A stretch of 22,182 nt of DNA. It comes from an uncultured bacterium. GTDB lineage: Bacteria > Verrucomicrobiota > Kiritimatiellia > RFP12 > UBA1067. The stretch is from NCBI GenBank assembly GCA_902773475.1, contig CACYEO010000140.1, forward strand, positions 1 through 22,182. The letters are read 5' to 3'. Positions within the stretch are counted from its first letter, which is position 1. Every line of letters starts with the position of its first letter. The position numbers and the translations under genes were made by a program. Shown piece by piece: positions 6,366 to 15,800 of the stretch. A model generated the notes under the pieces. It saw only the letters and a program-made list of their open reading frames with translations. It had not been told where the DNA came from and searched no databases.

Positions 6366-8240
6366 TTACGAGAGCTTCACCTTCGAGGCGAGTTTCAGCA
6401 GGGCGACGGTGCCCGCGACGGAAGTCGCAAGAAGCGCAATGCCTTTCCACATGGCGCCGTCGACTCCGCCGATTCCGTAGAGCAGGTAGCCCACGCCGAA
6501 CAGGCAGCTCCAGATGGCGAGGCAGCCTACGATCATGCAGAGAATGCCGGTCGGAACGTCCCAGCCCGTCTTCTGCTCCTGCGCGGCGGGCATTTTCGAA
6601 ACGACCGCCTTCCATCCGGGGCCGCCCGCGCGGATCTTGCCGCAGAAATCCTCCAGCACTTCGCGTTTTTCGGGCTTCGTGCAGAATGTCACGATCAGCC
6701 AGCCGACGGTGGTAATGCCGACGCCAATCAGAAGCTTCCACGCGGAAAGATCGAAAATCTCCGCGCGCCAGCCGGATTCAAGCCAGCCCGTGAGACCGCA
6801 TTCCGGCGCGCCCCACTGGAAGAAGCAGGCGACGGCGAAGGAAAAGACCATCGCGGAGATTTCGCTCCAGGCGTTGATACGCCACCAGAACCAGCGCAGG
6901 ATGTAGAGAAGACCCGTGCCGGCGCCGATCTGCAGCATCAGATCGAACCCGCCCTTTGCGTTTTCGAGAATCAGCGCCATGCCGAACGTGGCGGCCATCA
7001 GAAGCACCATGCAGATGCGGCCGGCCATCACCTGCTTTTTGGGCGAGGCGTTCTTGTCCACGAAGCGCACATAGAAGTCCTGCACCAGGTAGGAGCTGCC
7101 CCAGTTGACCTGCGTCGCGATTGTGGACATGTACGCCGCAACGAGCGAAGCAATCACTACGCCGAGCCATCCTGCGGGCAGTTTGGCGATCATCGCCGGA
7201 TATGCCATGTCCTCTTTTATGTAGTTTGCGGCTTCCGGAGGAAGAGACGCTTTGAGCGACGAAATGTCCGGCAGAACTATTATCGAGGCGAGGGCCACGA
7301 GGAGCCACGGCCAAGAACGGAGGGCGTAGTGCAGGAAGTTGAAGAGAAGAGTCGCGCCGACCGCATTCTTTTCGTCCTTAGCCGAAAGCATGCGCTGCGC
7401 GATGTATCCGCCTCCGCCCGGTTCCGCGCCCGGATACCACGTTGCCCACCACTGCACTGCTATAGGCAGTATGAAGATCGTCATCATCGTGGAAAGTCCG
7501 CCGGCGGTCGAAGGCGTGGGGATGAAAGCCATTTTCGCCTTCACGGCTTCGTTGGAGAAAAGCTGTGCGAGCGTCCCCCCGGTTCCGCCTTCTCCAATCA
7601 TGTCGACAGCGAAATACGCTGCCGCTACGGCGCCGACCATCGCGACCGTGTACTGGTAGAAGTCGGCCCAGATGGAGCCGGTCAGCCCGCCGAGCGTCGC
7701 ATAGATGCAGACCGCCGCGAGGGCGATTCCCAGTGTTGCGACCGGAGAAAGTCCGAAAACGACCGCGCCGATCTTGATTGCGGCCAGCGATACCGTGCCG
7801 GTGATGATCACATTGAAGAAAAGTCCGAGGTAGACGGCGCGGAAACCGCGCAGAAACGAGGCGGGCTTGCCCGAATAGCGGATTTCGTAGAAGCCCAGGT
7901 CGGTGTTGAGCGCGCTGCGCCGCCAGAGTTTCGCGTACACGAACACCGTAAGCATTCCGGTGAGGAGGAACGCCCACCACGCCCAGTTGCCGGCAACGCC
8001 CTTCTGACGCACGATGTCTGTGACGAGGTTGGGCGTGTCGCAGGAGAACGTGCACGCGACCATCGAAACGCCGAGCAGCCACCAGGGCATCGATCTTCCG
8101 GACAGGAAGAAGTCGGCGGCGGATTTCGAGGCGCGTTTCGCGGCCCATACGCCTATGCCTATGACAGACAGCAGAAAGAGACCTATGATCCACAGGTCTA
8201 CGGGTTTCAGAAGGTCGGCGAACGCTACTGGAAGTGTCAT
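6366..8240 (-). CDS. Sodium:solute symporter (SSS family)
   Basis: Inner-membrane Na+-coupled transporter of the SSS/SLC5 family, 624 aa from ATG 8240. That start has GGAGAG four bases upstream and directly precedes LPVAFADLLKPVDLWIIGLF; an in-frame ATG at 8288 lies upstream of the predicted transcription start and is rejected. Family features include GRSMPWWLLGVSM (TM2-3 region), SCDTPNLV, ATLGGLTGSIWADFYQ, and the Na+-site-like helix YMSTIATQVNWGSSYLVQDFY. About 13-15 hydrophobic segments can be read. The cytosolic linker TKPEKREVLEDF...AGGPGWKAV and the two terminal helices match a branch common in Bacteroidetes and PVC bacteria. The substrate is not predictable; a sugar, uronate or other carboxylate is plausible. 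It is the first gene of an operon with the lipoprotein and the MBL-fold hydrolase. Confidence 0.93.
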   Translation of the reverse strand: MTLPVAFADLLKPVDLWIIGLFLLSVIGIGVWAAKRASKSAADFFLSGRSMPWWLLGVSMVACTFSCDTPNLVTDIVRQKGVAGNWAWWAFLLTGMLTVFVYAKLWRRSALNTDLGFYEIRYSGKPASFLRGFRAVYLGLFFNVIITGTVSLAAIKIGAVVFGLSPVATLGIALAAVCIYATLGGLTGSIWADFYQYTVAMVGAVAAAYFAVDMIGEGGTGGTLAQLFSNEAVKAKMAFIPTPSTAGGLSTMMTIFILPIAVQWWATWYPGAEPGGGGYIAQRMLSAKDEKNAVGATLLFNFLHYALRSWPWLLVALASIIVLPDISSLKASLPPEAANYIKEDMAYPAMIAKLPAGWLGVVIASLVAAYMSTIATQVNWGSSYLVQDFYVRFVDKNASPKKQVMAGRICMVLLMAATFGMALILENAKGGFDLMLQIGAGTGLLYILRWFWWRINAWSEISAMVFSFAVACFFQWGAPECGLTGWLESGWRAEIFDLSAWKLLIGVGITTVGWLIVTFCTKPEKREVLEDFCGKIRAGGPGWKAVVSKMPAAQEQKTGWDVPTGILCMIVGCLAIWSCLFGVGYLLYGIGGVDGAMWKGIALLATSVAGTVALLKLASKVKLS

Positions 8241-8278
8241 TTTTCTCTCCGAGGTTTCGGGGTTTGACGGATGCGTGA

Positions 8279-8307
8279 AGTCTATCAAAAGCCGCCGCCG
8301 TTTTCAA
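8279..8307 (-). promoter_or_regulatory. Promoter of the symporter operon
   Basis: On the minus strand, TTGAAA (plus-strand bases 8302-8307) and TAGACT (8279-8284) are separated by exactly 17 bp. The predicted start near 8272 leaves a leader of about 30 nt with the GGAGAG ribosome binding site. The -35 box is 26 bp from the near end of the palindrome at 8334-8400. Confidence 0.65.
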
Positions 8308-8333
8308 CGCGCGCCAGCCAAATTCGCATCATG

Positions 8334-8400
8334 CAAAAGTGTTCGGAAAATTCCGGATTCAAGGTCTGACCTTAATTTCATGATTTTCTGAACACTTTTG
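8334..8400. repeat. 67-bp interrupted palindrome in a divergent promoter region
   Basis: Arms of 18 bp, CAAAAGTGTTCGGAAAAT (8334-8351) and ATTTTCTGAACACTTTTG (8383-8400), are inverted repeats with one mismatch. At the exact centre AAGGTC (8361-8366) and GACCTT (8368-8373) form a second perfect inverted repeat around T8367. The two 9-nt segments between the arms and the core are equal in length but mostly unpaired, so the whole element is symmetric about 8367. It is AT-richer than its surroundings. It could be a MITE/REP-like element, a cruciform, or a large operator. No clear target-site duplication is visible at the edges. Confidence 0.75.
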
Positions 8401-8428
8401 GGCTTGAATCCCGCAGGTGCGCACCGTG

Positions 8429-8437
8429 TGGTATACT
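8429..8437 (+). promoter_or_regulatory. Extended -10 promoter of the FAD oxidoreductase gene
   Basis: TG (8429-8430), one base, then TATACT (8432-8437) forms an extended -10 element. The correctly spaced -35 position is poor (TCCCGC at 8409-8414); TTGAAT at 8404-8409 is 22 bp away. Extended -10 promoters can work without a good -35. The ribosome binding site AGGAGG is at 8457-8462, four bases before the ATG at 8467. Confidence 0.6.
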
Positions 8438-8466
8438 GAAACCGCCTTTGTAAGATAGGAGGAGTC

Positions 8467-9774
8467 ATGAAATCCATATTTGCAGCATTTGCCGCGCTGG
8501 CCGCCGTTGCGTGCCATGCCGCAGCGGAGACCGCCGCGTACGACGTGATAGTGGCCGGCGGCGGCCCGGCCGGAATCGGCGCGGGGTATATGGCCGCAAA
8601 GCGCGGCGCGAAGACGCTCGTCCTGGAAAAGAGCGGGCGTCTCGGCGGCATGGGCGTCTCGGCGCTTGTGAGTCCGTTCTCCGTCGCCACGGCAAGCCCC
8701 GTCGTCAACCATATCGCAGGCAGAATCGGCTTCTCCCATTCCGTCGATTTCCACATGGCCGACGTCAGAGCGTTCGACCTTCTCAAGGAAACCGGCGCGG
8801 ATGTAATGCTTCACGCGGATGTCATCGGGCCGGTAATGGACGGCAACCGCGTGACCGGGCTTAAAGTGAACTGCGCGGAAGGAGTGCGCGAGTTCAAGGC
8901 CAAGGTTGTAATCGACGCGACAGGCAACGGTGCCGTCGCGGCGGCGGCGGGCGTTCCGTACGATGAAGGGCGCGCCGGCGACGGCCTCGTCCAGCCCATG
9001 AGCATAATGTTCACCGTGGGAGGTTTCGACCCCAAGAGGCGTTTCCTCTGCTACTCCGAGGAGGACGCCCGCTCCAAGAGGTGCATTGTCGCGGGGAGGA
9101 CGTGGGAGAACATCGTCCAGGAAGAAATAGCGGCGGGCCGTCTTCCGCCGGAAGTCGGCGTGATACGTCTCTATCCCGGGAAGACGAAGGATCTTGCCGT
9201 CGTGAACGCGACGCAGGTGAACGGGCTTTTCGGCTCGCGTTCCGCAGACCTGACGAAGGCGGAAATCGCAACGCGCAAGCAGGCGGCGCAGATTGTCGAA
9301 GTAATGCGCCGCCATCTGCCCGGCTACAAGAACGTCCGCATATCCGACATGCCCGCCGTCGTCGGCGTGCGCGAAACGCGACGTTTCGAGGGCGTCGACA
9401 GGCTGACGACGGAAGACGTCCTTTCCGGCCGCCGCCGCGAAGACGCCGTCGCACGCAAATGTTCGTTTGTAATGGATATACACAATCCCGCAGGCGCGGG
9501 ACAGGCGCACGGCCATGAAAAGGCCGTGACGGGCGGCGCCCGGAGGGTGAAGCCTTACGATATTCCGTACGGCGCGCTCGTGCCGAAGAAAATCGACGGG
9601 CTCCTTTTTTGCGGCCGTTGCATTTCCGCGACCCACGAAGCCCTCGCGAGCTGCCGCGTGATGGGCAACGCCATGGCGACCGGCGTCGGCGCGGGCGCGG
9701 CCGCGGCGGAAGCCGTGAAGAAGGGCATCGACGTCCGCGCGGTGGATGCGAAGAGCCTCCACCTGTTCGACTGA
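8467..9774 (+). CDS. Exported FAD-dependent oxidoreductase (FAD_oxidored family)
   Basis: A 435-aa flavoprotein with an apparent Sec signal peptide (residues 1 to about 20, MKSIFAAFAALAAVACHAAA, with an AxA-like cleavage region). The Rossmann FAD-binding motif follows directly: DVIVAGGGPAGIGAG at 26-40, then TLVLEKSGRLGGMG. Further FAD-family signatures are KVVIDATGNGAVAAAAG in the middle and LLFCGRCISATHEALASCRVMGNAMATGVGAGAAAA near the C-terminus. The arrangement fits the FAD_oxidored family, which is abundant in exported form in Verrucomicrobia and Planctomycetes. The substrate is unknown. There is no twin-arginine motif, so the protein would have to take up FAD after Sec export, which is unusual for a flavoprotein. 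A strong ribosome binding site (AGGAGG) supports the ATG at 8467. The gene stands alone and diverges from the symporter operon. Confidence 0.9.
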   Translation: MKSIFAAFAALAAVACHAAAETAAYDVIVAGGGPAGIGAGYMAAKRGAKTLVLEKSGRLGGMGVSALVSPFSVATASPVVNHIAGRIGFSHSVDFHMADVRAFDLLKETGADVMLHADVIGPVMDGNRVTGLKVNCAEGVREFKAKVVIDATGNGAVAAAAGVPYDEGRAGDGLVQPMSIMFTVGGFDPKRRFLCYSEEDARSKRCIVAGRTWENIVQEEIAAGRLPPEVGVIRLYPGKTKDLAVVNATQVNGLFGSRSADLTKAEIATRKQAAQIVEVMRRHLPGYKNVRISDMPAVVGVRETRRFEGVDRLTTEDVLSGRRREDAVARKCSFVMDIHNPAGAGQAHGHEKAVTGGARRVKPYDIPYGALVPKKIDGLLFCGRCISATHEALASCRVMGNAMATGVGAGAAAAEAVKKGIDVRAVDAKSLHLFD

Positions 9775-9778
9775 GCGG

Positions 9779-9809
9779 CGCCGCCGGCGATTCCCCTCCC
9801 CCGGCGGCG
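9779..9809. terminator. Candidate bidirectional GC-rich hairpin between convergent genes
   Basis: CGCCGCCGG (9779-9787) pairs with CCGGCGGCG (9801-9809) across a 13-nt loop. It fills the 43-bp gap between two convergent stop codons (9774 and 9818). No U-run follows on either strand, so it is not a canonical rho-independent terminator; it may still block or stabilise 3' ends. Confidence 0.4.
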
Positions 9810-9817
9810 GGCGGCGG

Positions 9818-12800
9818 CTATTTCCCGTCGCCGCCGACGCGGAGGATTTTCACGCCCAGGCCGGGCGCATCCACGAATATCGCGTATTCCGAAGGCCTGG
9901 AATCGGAGTCGGTCGAGACGGACGCATAATCGAACGCGCCGCGCAGATCGGTGTATCCGTCTTTGTGGAACTTCGTTTCGCCAGTCCCGCCGCAGCGCGC
10001 GTAGACTTTCACGTATGCTCCCGGAACGGGGCGCGCCTTGGCGTCTCTCGCGCGGATCTGCCTGTATTCGCGGACAAGCTGCACATCCACGGATCCGGGA
10101 GTTATTTCAAGCCGTTCTTCCGCCCTGCCGTCCGCGCCGGACGCCACAAGCACAAGGTTTGTCTTGCGCAGTTCCCTCGGCAGCGAAACCTTCTTTTCGC
10201 CGTCCTCCGGGATTTCCACGTCCGCCGTCCATTTCGGCTTCATGCCGGTCACGCCGCCGGACGCCGACGAGCCTCCGAACGGGTTCTTCGAAAAGCCTAT
10301 TTCGACATCCACCGGATACGCCTTGAGCGTGCAGAATGAAAGATTCCCCGCAGTCACGACGACTCCTTCAACCGCGCCGCCGGACGCGAGCGGTTTCAAC
10401 GCGATCGACGGCGCCGCCGCGGCATCGCCGTCCTTCGCGGCGGATTCCCTGCCGGCTATTTCGTCCGCCTGCGCGACGATTTTCGCAAAGCGCCCGCGCC
10501 AGACGGCCTGCGGCGCGTCCATCCATTTTTCCGCAAGCTTGCGCGCCTTTTCGCTTTCTCCGTCAGAGAAAGCGAAATACGCGGCGAGGTAGTCGCGCTG
10601 CATTTCCGCGTCTCCGCCGCGCGGGGCCAGCGCGACCTGCCGTCTGGCTTCCTCCACGCGGTCCTGCGCAATCAGAAACACCGCCGCGAGAAGCCTGTCG
10701 CGCGCGGACGGCTCGCGCTTGGCCGCAAGCGTGTCGAGGAACGCGCGCCATTCCGCGGCGAGCCCTTCGTTCGCGATTGCGGCGGTTCCGCCTTTGGAAT
10801 GCGTCCTTGCGTTTATGACGGGCCAGTATTCCCTGTGTTCGAAAACCCCGCCGTCCTCGGGATCGATTTTCAGGACGGGAGAGTCGAGCGCGGGGCCGAG
10901 CGTGCGCGCGAGTTTTTTGACGTTTGCGCTCCTTTCCACGACTTCGCCGAACCGGACCGGATCGAACGAATCCTTCCATTTCAGCCCGGCCAGCCACAGG
11001 TTTTCGCAGTAGACGCCGCGCGCCGAAAGCGTCGCGAGCGCTTTCTCCGCGAAATCGCCGTCTTTCATCCGCCACGCCGTTTTTTCGAGTTCCGCTCCGG
11101 AGAGGTTTTTCTTCGCCAGATATTCGAGCACGTCGCTCTTTGAACCTTTCTGCGAGACGTATCTCCAGCTTGTCATGTCAGGCTCGGGCGGGCCGGGGAC
11201 CACTTTGCGCACGACCGGCGCGGCCTCCCCCGCGAGCGTTCCGTTTTCGACGGCCTTCGCGGGTTTTGCCGCGCCCGCGCCGCCGTCCGCCGACGGGAAG
11301 TAGAATTTCTGGAACGCCACGCTCCTTGATCCGTATGGCGGAACAACGACGATCGATTCTTCCGCCGCTTTCGTTCCGCCGGCCGCCACCGCGCGGGACG
11401 GAATCTGCGACACGACCCTCGCGCGGCGCTGCCGCGCCGTCGGGTTTATGAGAATCGTTTCGAGCGCGTAGAGCGTTCCGCAGGAAAGATCACCTTTGAT
11501 TTCCCTTGCGGAGCCGTCGTCGTCCCGCTCGGAAGGATCCGTGATCCGCTGCACCAGATTGAGCGTTTTCGCGCCGTCATCGCGCGCGCCGCCGCGCGAG
11601 AATGTCACGCCGCGGGTCTCTTCCCCGTCTTCCGCCTCGAACGGAACCGCGGTGACGGCCAGGGCCGCCATTTTGCCGGTGAATGTCGAAACGGCGTCTC
11701 TGAAATACTGCGAGCGGAATGTCTTTTCGCTGCCGTCCGCGACGGCGGCGGCGTAATCGCGCCAGAACCTGCACGGACGCGCGAGGGGAAGCGTTTCGTC
11801 CGAAGCGCGTTTCCCGTGCCAGTATGTTTCAACCCACTCTTTCGTGCGCTCGGGCGGACGGTAGAACTGACGGCGCGCCCGGCGGTTTTTCGCCTTCTGC
11901 AGATTCATTGCCGCGCTGTCGAAGTCGGCGCGCGCGCCGCCTGCGCTTCTGAGCCGTTCTGCGGGCGGGCATGCTTTTTTTTCCCCTGTTATCGGCATCG
12001 GCGTGAAACCTATGGGCATGTGTCTGGAAGCCTGCGGCGCCATGTTGTATGCCGCGGAATTCATGTCTCCGGCGACTGCCGAGCCTCCCATTTCATCGAG
12101 CGCTATCGACATCCGCCGCTCTTCTTCGCCCGGATCGGGAGGGTTCGCTTCGCACCAGTCCGCGAGAATGCGCGCCACGACGGGCGCGGCGGATTTGACC
12201 CGTCTTGCAAGCAGGCACTGCTCGAAAGCGTTCAGTTCCTGGATTTTGCCGGGCGCGGCGTATCCGGAAACGTCTTCCCCGAGAAGCCACTTGTCGATGA
12301 AATCCTTGCGGCTCTTGTTTTTCAAAAGCGGAAGAACGGCGTCTGCGAAAAATTTCCCGTCCTTTTCGCAAAGGAAGAAGTCGAGTTCGTGCGAGGCGTG
12401 TCTGCCGTAGATTTCGCGCTTTGCGGCATCGTCGAGTTCATGCCATTTCGCGATGAACGAAAATTCCGCAAACGCCGCGTCGCGCGGATCGATGGAGGCG
12501 GCGAGCGTGCAGAGTTCGCCGACGGTCGAATACGTCTTCGACCGGCCGCCTGCGGCAAGCGCGTCGAATTCCGGTTTCATGCGCAGATCGCGCGGTTCGT
12601 ATTCCGCAGCCGCCAGGGCGATGCTGCGCGAATCCGCCGTCCTTCCGTCGAACGCTACGATTTCCACGTCCTGCAGACCCTTGGCGGAGGAAAGGTCGAG
12701 TTCGACGACGCAGTTCACGTCGGGCTCCAGATTCGGGAAAACGGCGGCCGGGCCGGGCAGGAAATCTCGGCACGTGCGGGACGTTCCGGCGTATATTGAC

Positions 12801-15800
12801 TGCGAGCCCCTTCTTTCGCGCCGCATTCCGCCGGGCGCCTCTTCGCACATTGCCGCTTCCGGGAGCGCCCAGTTTTCGCCGGGGGCCGAGGTTTCTTCGT
12901 TTGTGCGGGTTTCGGAGAGGGCGCGCGGATTCAAAAGGAGCGACGGCTTGTCGAGCATGTTTCCGATGCGGCCTCCTTCGCGCCTGCGGTCGAGGATGTA
13001 TCTCAGCCTGTCGCCGAGATTGCGTCCGGATATGTATTCGGACTTTGCGGCCCCCCACTGCCGTTTCGCGCCTGCGGCGCCTTGCGCGGCGGCGAGTGCG
13101 AAGACGTCGCGCGGCGCGCGCCCTTCGGTTTCTTCGGGGCGCGTGCGCGAAGCGAAGACATGCACTCTCGCCCCGTCCGCAGCGTTCGCGAGTTTCACGC
13201 GCAGGATTCCGCCGCCGTCGATCTGCGCAGATGTTATGGCGAGCATCGCCGGGGCTCCGGTGTCCGGGAGCTCCCGCGTTTCGCCTGCGATCGCCCCCGC
13301 AGCCCTGCCGCGCGGAGCCGCCTTCGCGACGGATATGGTCTTGACCGCGCCCTCCGCCCGGAACGAAAGGCGGTAGTCGCCGCGTTTCAGGCCTTCTATG
13401 CGCAGGATGCCGTCTTTGTACGAGCAGGCGGAAATCCTGTCGGCCGTGATTTTCCCGTCGCGGTTCAATTCCAGGAGCGAAACGCGCGAAGCGAGTTCGC
13501 CGGCGCCGGCCCATCCGCCGCAGGAAAGCGCCCCCGCGGGAATCTCTATCGTCTCGCCTTCAACGGCGGATATCGAGTCCGCAGTCGCTGCGGCGGCGCT
13601 GTCGCACAAGCGCCATTCGAGATTGCCGTATCCTTCCATGAAGACTTTTTCGATATCGTCGAGCGGGCCCAGGAAGATTTCCCCGTTTCTGTCGCCCTGC
13701 AGCATGATGCCGTTCCCGACCGCGTTCTGCGGCTGGAGCCTGAGCGCGCGGTGTTTGAAACGGAAGCGGGCGGCGCGCGACGGAACCCTCTCGCCGGTCC
13801 GTCCGCGGAATTCGACGACATATCCCCTGTCCGTGCGCCGCAGGAACGCCTGCACGGTTTCGTCGGTCTTTGAAAACGCGTTTACGCTTTTGCTCCATGT
13901 CGCCGAGAGTTTCTTTTCTTCGCCGTCGGCCGCCCGCTTCAACGTTCCGGAAACGGTCATGCGCATGTCGGCGAGGTTTTGCGGAACGGCGAAACGTATC
14001 GCAGTCTCGGCGGAATCCGCAAGCGGAAACGGCGAAACCGTTTTCACGGATTCGCGCCCGTCCCCGTCTTTGAACACGATGCGCAGTTCCGTCTTCTCGA
14101 GCAGTCCGGGAGGCGCTTCCACGCCGCCTATTTCCAGACGCGGCCTTGCGAGCGCCGTTGCGGTTGCGCCGGCGACCAGGGATTCGGCGGGAAGCGCCAC
14201 GTCGATGGAAAGTTTCGACGTTTCCTCGTTGTGGAAGAACTCGACAGCCGTTGCGAGCGAGCCGGAAACGACGATCGCTTTCTTGCGTCCGGCGGTTTTC
14301 CCGGAAGAAGCGAACGGAACCGGGATTTCGCCGTTCGCCTCCGCCTTGAACACCGTGCCGTCAAGCCGGAGCTTCGCGTCTTTCGCGACGGATCCGTCGT
14401 CGAGAACCGCCGAGAACACGTATCCCGACGCATCGTTGCGCACCATGGCGCGGAGGCGCCCCTTGCGGATCACGGCGCGGCTGACCACCCCGTTGGCCGA
14501 GCATTCCACAACGTAGAGACCTGGCTTTTCGAGTTCCGGGAAGTCGAGCGTCTCCCTGTGGCGGCGGATCGCCGGGAACGCCTGGAAGTCGACAGTCCGC
14601 GTGAACGTGGGAACCGCGCAGTCGAGATCCACCGTGGCCGGCATCGCGCCTTTCGCTTCGCGCACGGCGGATTCGGCGTCCATTTCATACACGGAAACGG
14701 ACATGACAGGCGCGTTCTTGACGTCAATGGCGAGCGACACTGCGTCGCCGGCGCCGAAAACGCGCGGATTCGTCTTCGCCCATTCAAGCTCCACGCGCTC
14801 CTGGAGCGCTTTGAATTCCTCCGTGCCGAAAACGCCCGCTCCGGACTCCGCCGCCGGTTTCCCCGCAAGCAGATCCGTCTCCGCAACGGTGCGCGCGAAA
14901 AATCCCGCCTCTACGAGACCGCGGTATTCTTCCATGTCCGATCCGGCTCTGCGTGCGGCTTCGAGCCATTCGCGGATGAATCCGTCCCCGGCGAGCCTGC
15001 CGTTCCGCGGCTTTGTTTCGGCGGCTTTTCCGCGCAGGTGCCCGATAAACAGATCCGTGTGCGCGTAGTCGCCGCGCGAAGCGTAGAAATCGAGCAGTTC
15101 GCGTTCCGCTGCGAGACGTCTTCCCGCGAGCGCGGGTGCGAGGGTGCGCGCGAATTCGAGGCGGCGCTTCAGAACCGCCTCTTTCACGGCCGGGTCTTCC
15201 GGGTCGTCGTCGGCGCCGGGCGCTATTTTCGAGAAAACCGCTCTGGCGAACTCTTCCGAGGCCGAAACGTCTTTCGCCGTCCCTTTCAGCCTGCGCTGCA
15301 CTTCCATCAGCTGGTCGAGCGTGAGAGCGCCCATCGCGTTCCTGTCGGCGAACACATGGCGGTTGTCGGAATCCGAAAGGTACGCGATTACGGAGTCGAA
15401 CAGCCCCGGTTCGTCGGGAAGATGGTTCCTGGCCGCTTCGGCCGCGCGCTCCGGGGCTGACAGGAGGCCCGGGCGGACTGCGAGGAAACGGAAACCGTTT
15501 TCCAGCTGCTGGCTGCTTCTGGCGCACAGCCTCCACATAGTGTCGAACGAGACTTCTCCGGGCGGGAGGGCGGAAGGATAGGTGTCCGGCTTGATCTCCA
15601 CTTCCCGTTCGGGGAGATTCGCTCTTATGCCGGCGTTTTCGAGTGCGGCGGCTATCGCGACTATGCGATCGTCCGGTTTTCCTTCCCACAGCAGGAAGTT
15701 CTGCCTGTCGCGGAAGTTTCTGGCCAGGAACGGCGCGTATCCTTTTGCGCCGGACGACTCCGCGTCCCATTCCCGGATCAGGCGCGACGCCTCTTCGAAT

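Noticed and set aside
6291..8267. 658-codon open frame on the plus strand
   Set aside because: Antisense to the symporter, whose membrane helices and family motifs are clear. The shadow product is charged and low-complexity.
13979..15460. 493-codon open frame on the plus strand
   Set aside because: Antisense to the giant exported protein; no motif, no convincing ribosome binding site, composition typical of a shadow frame.
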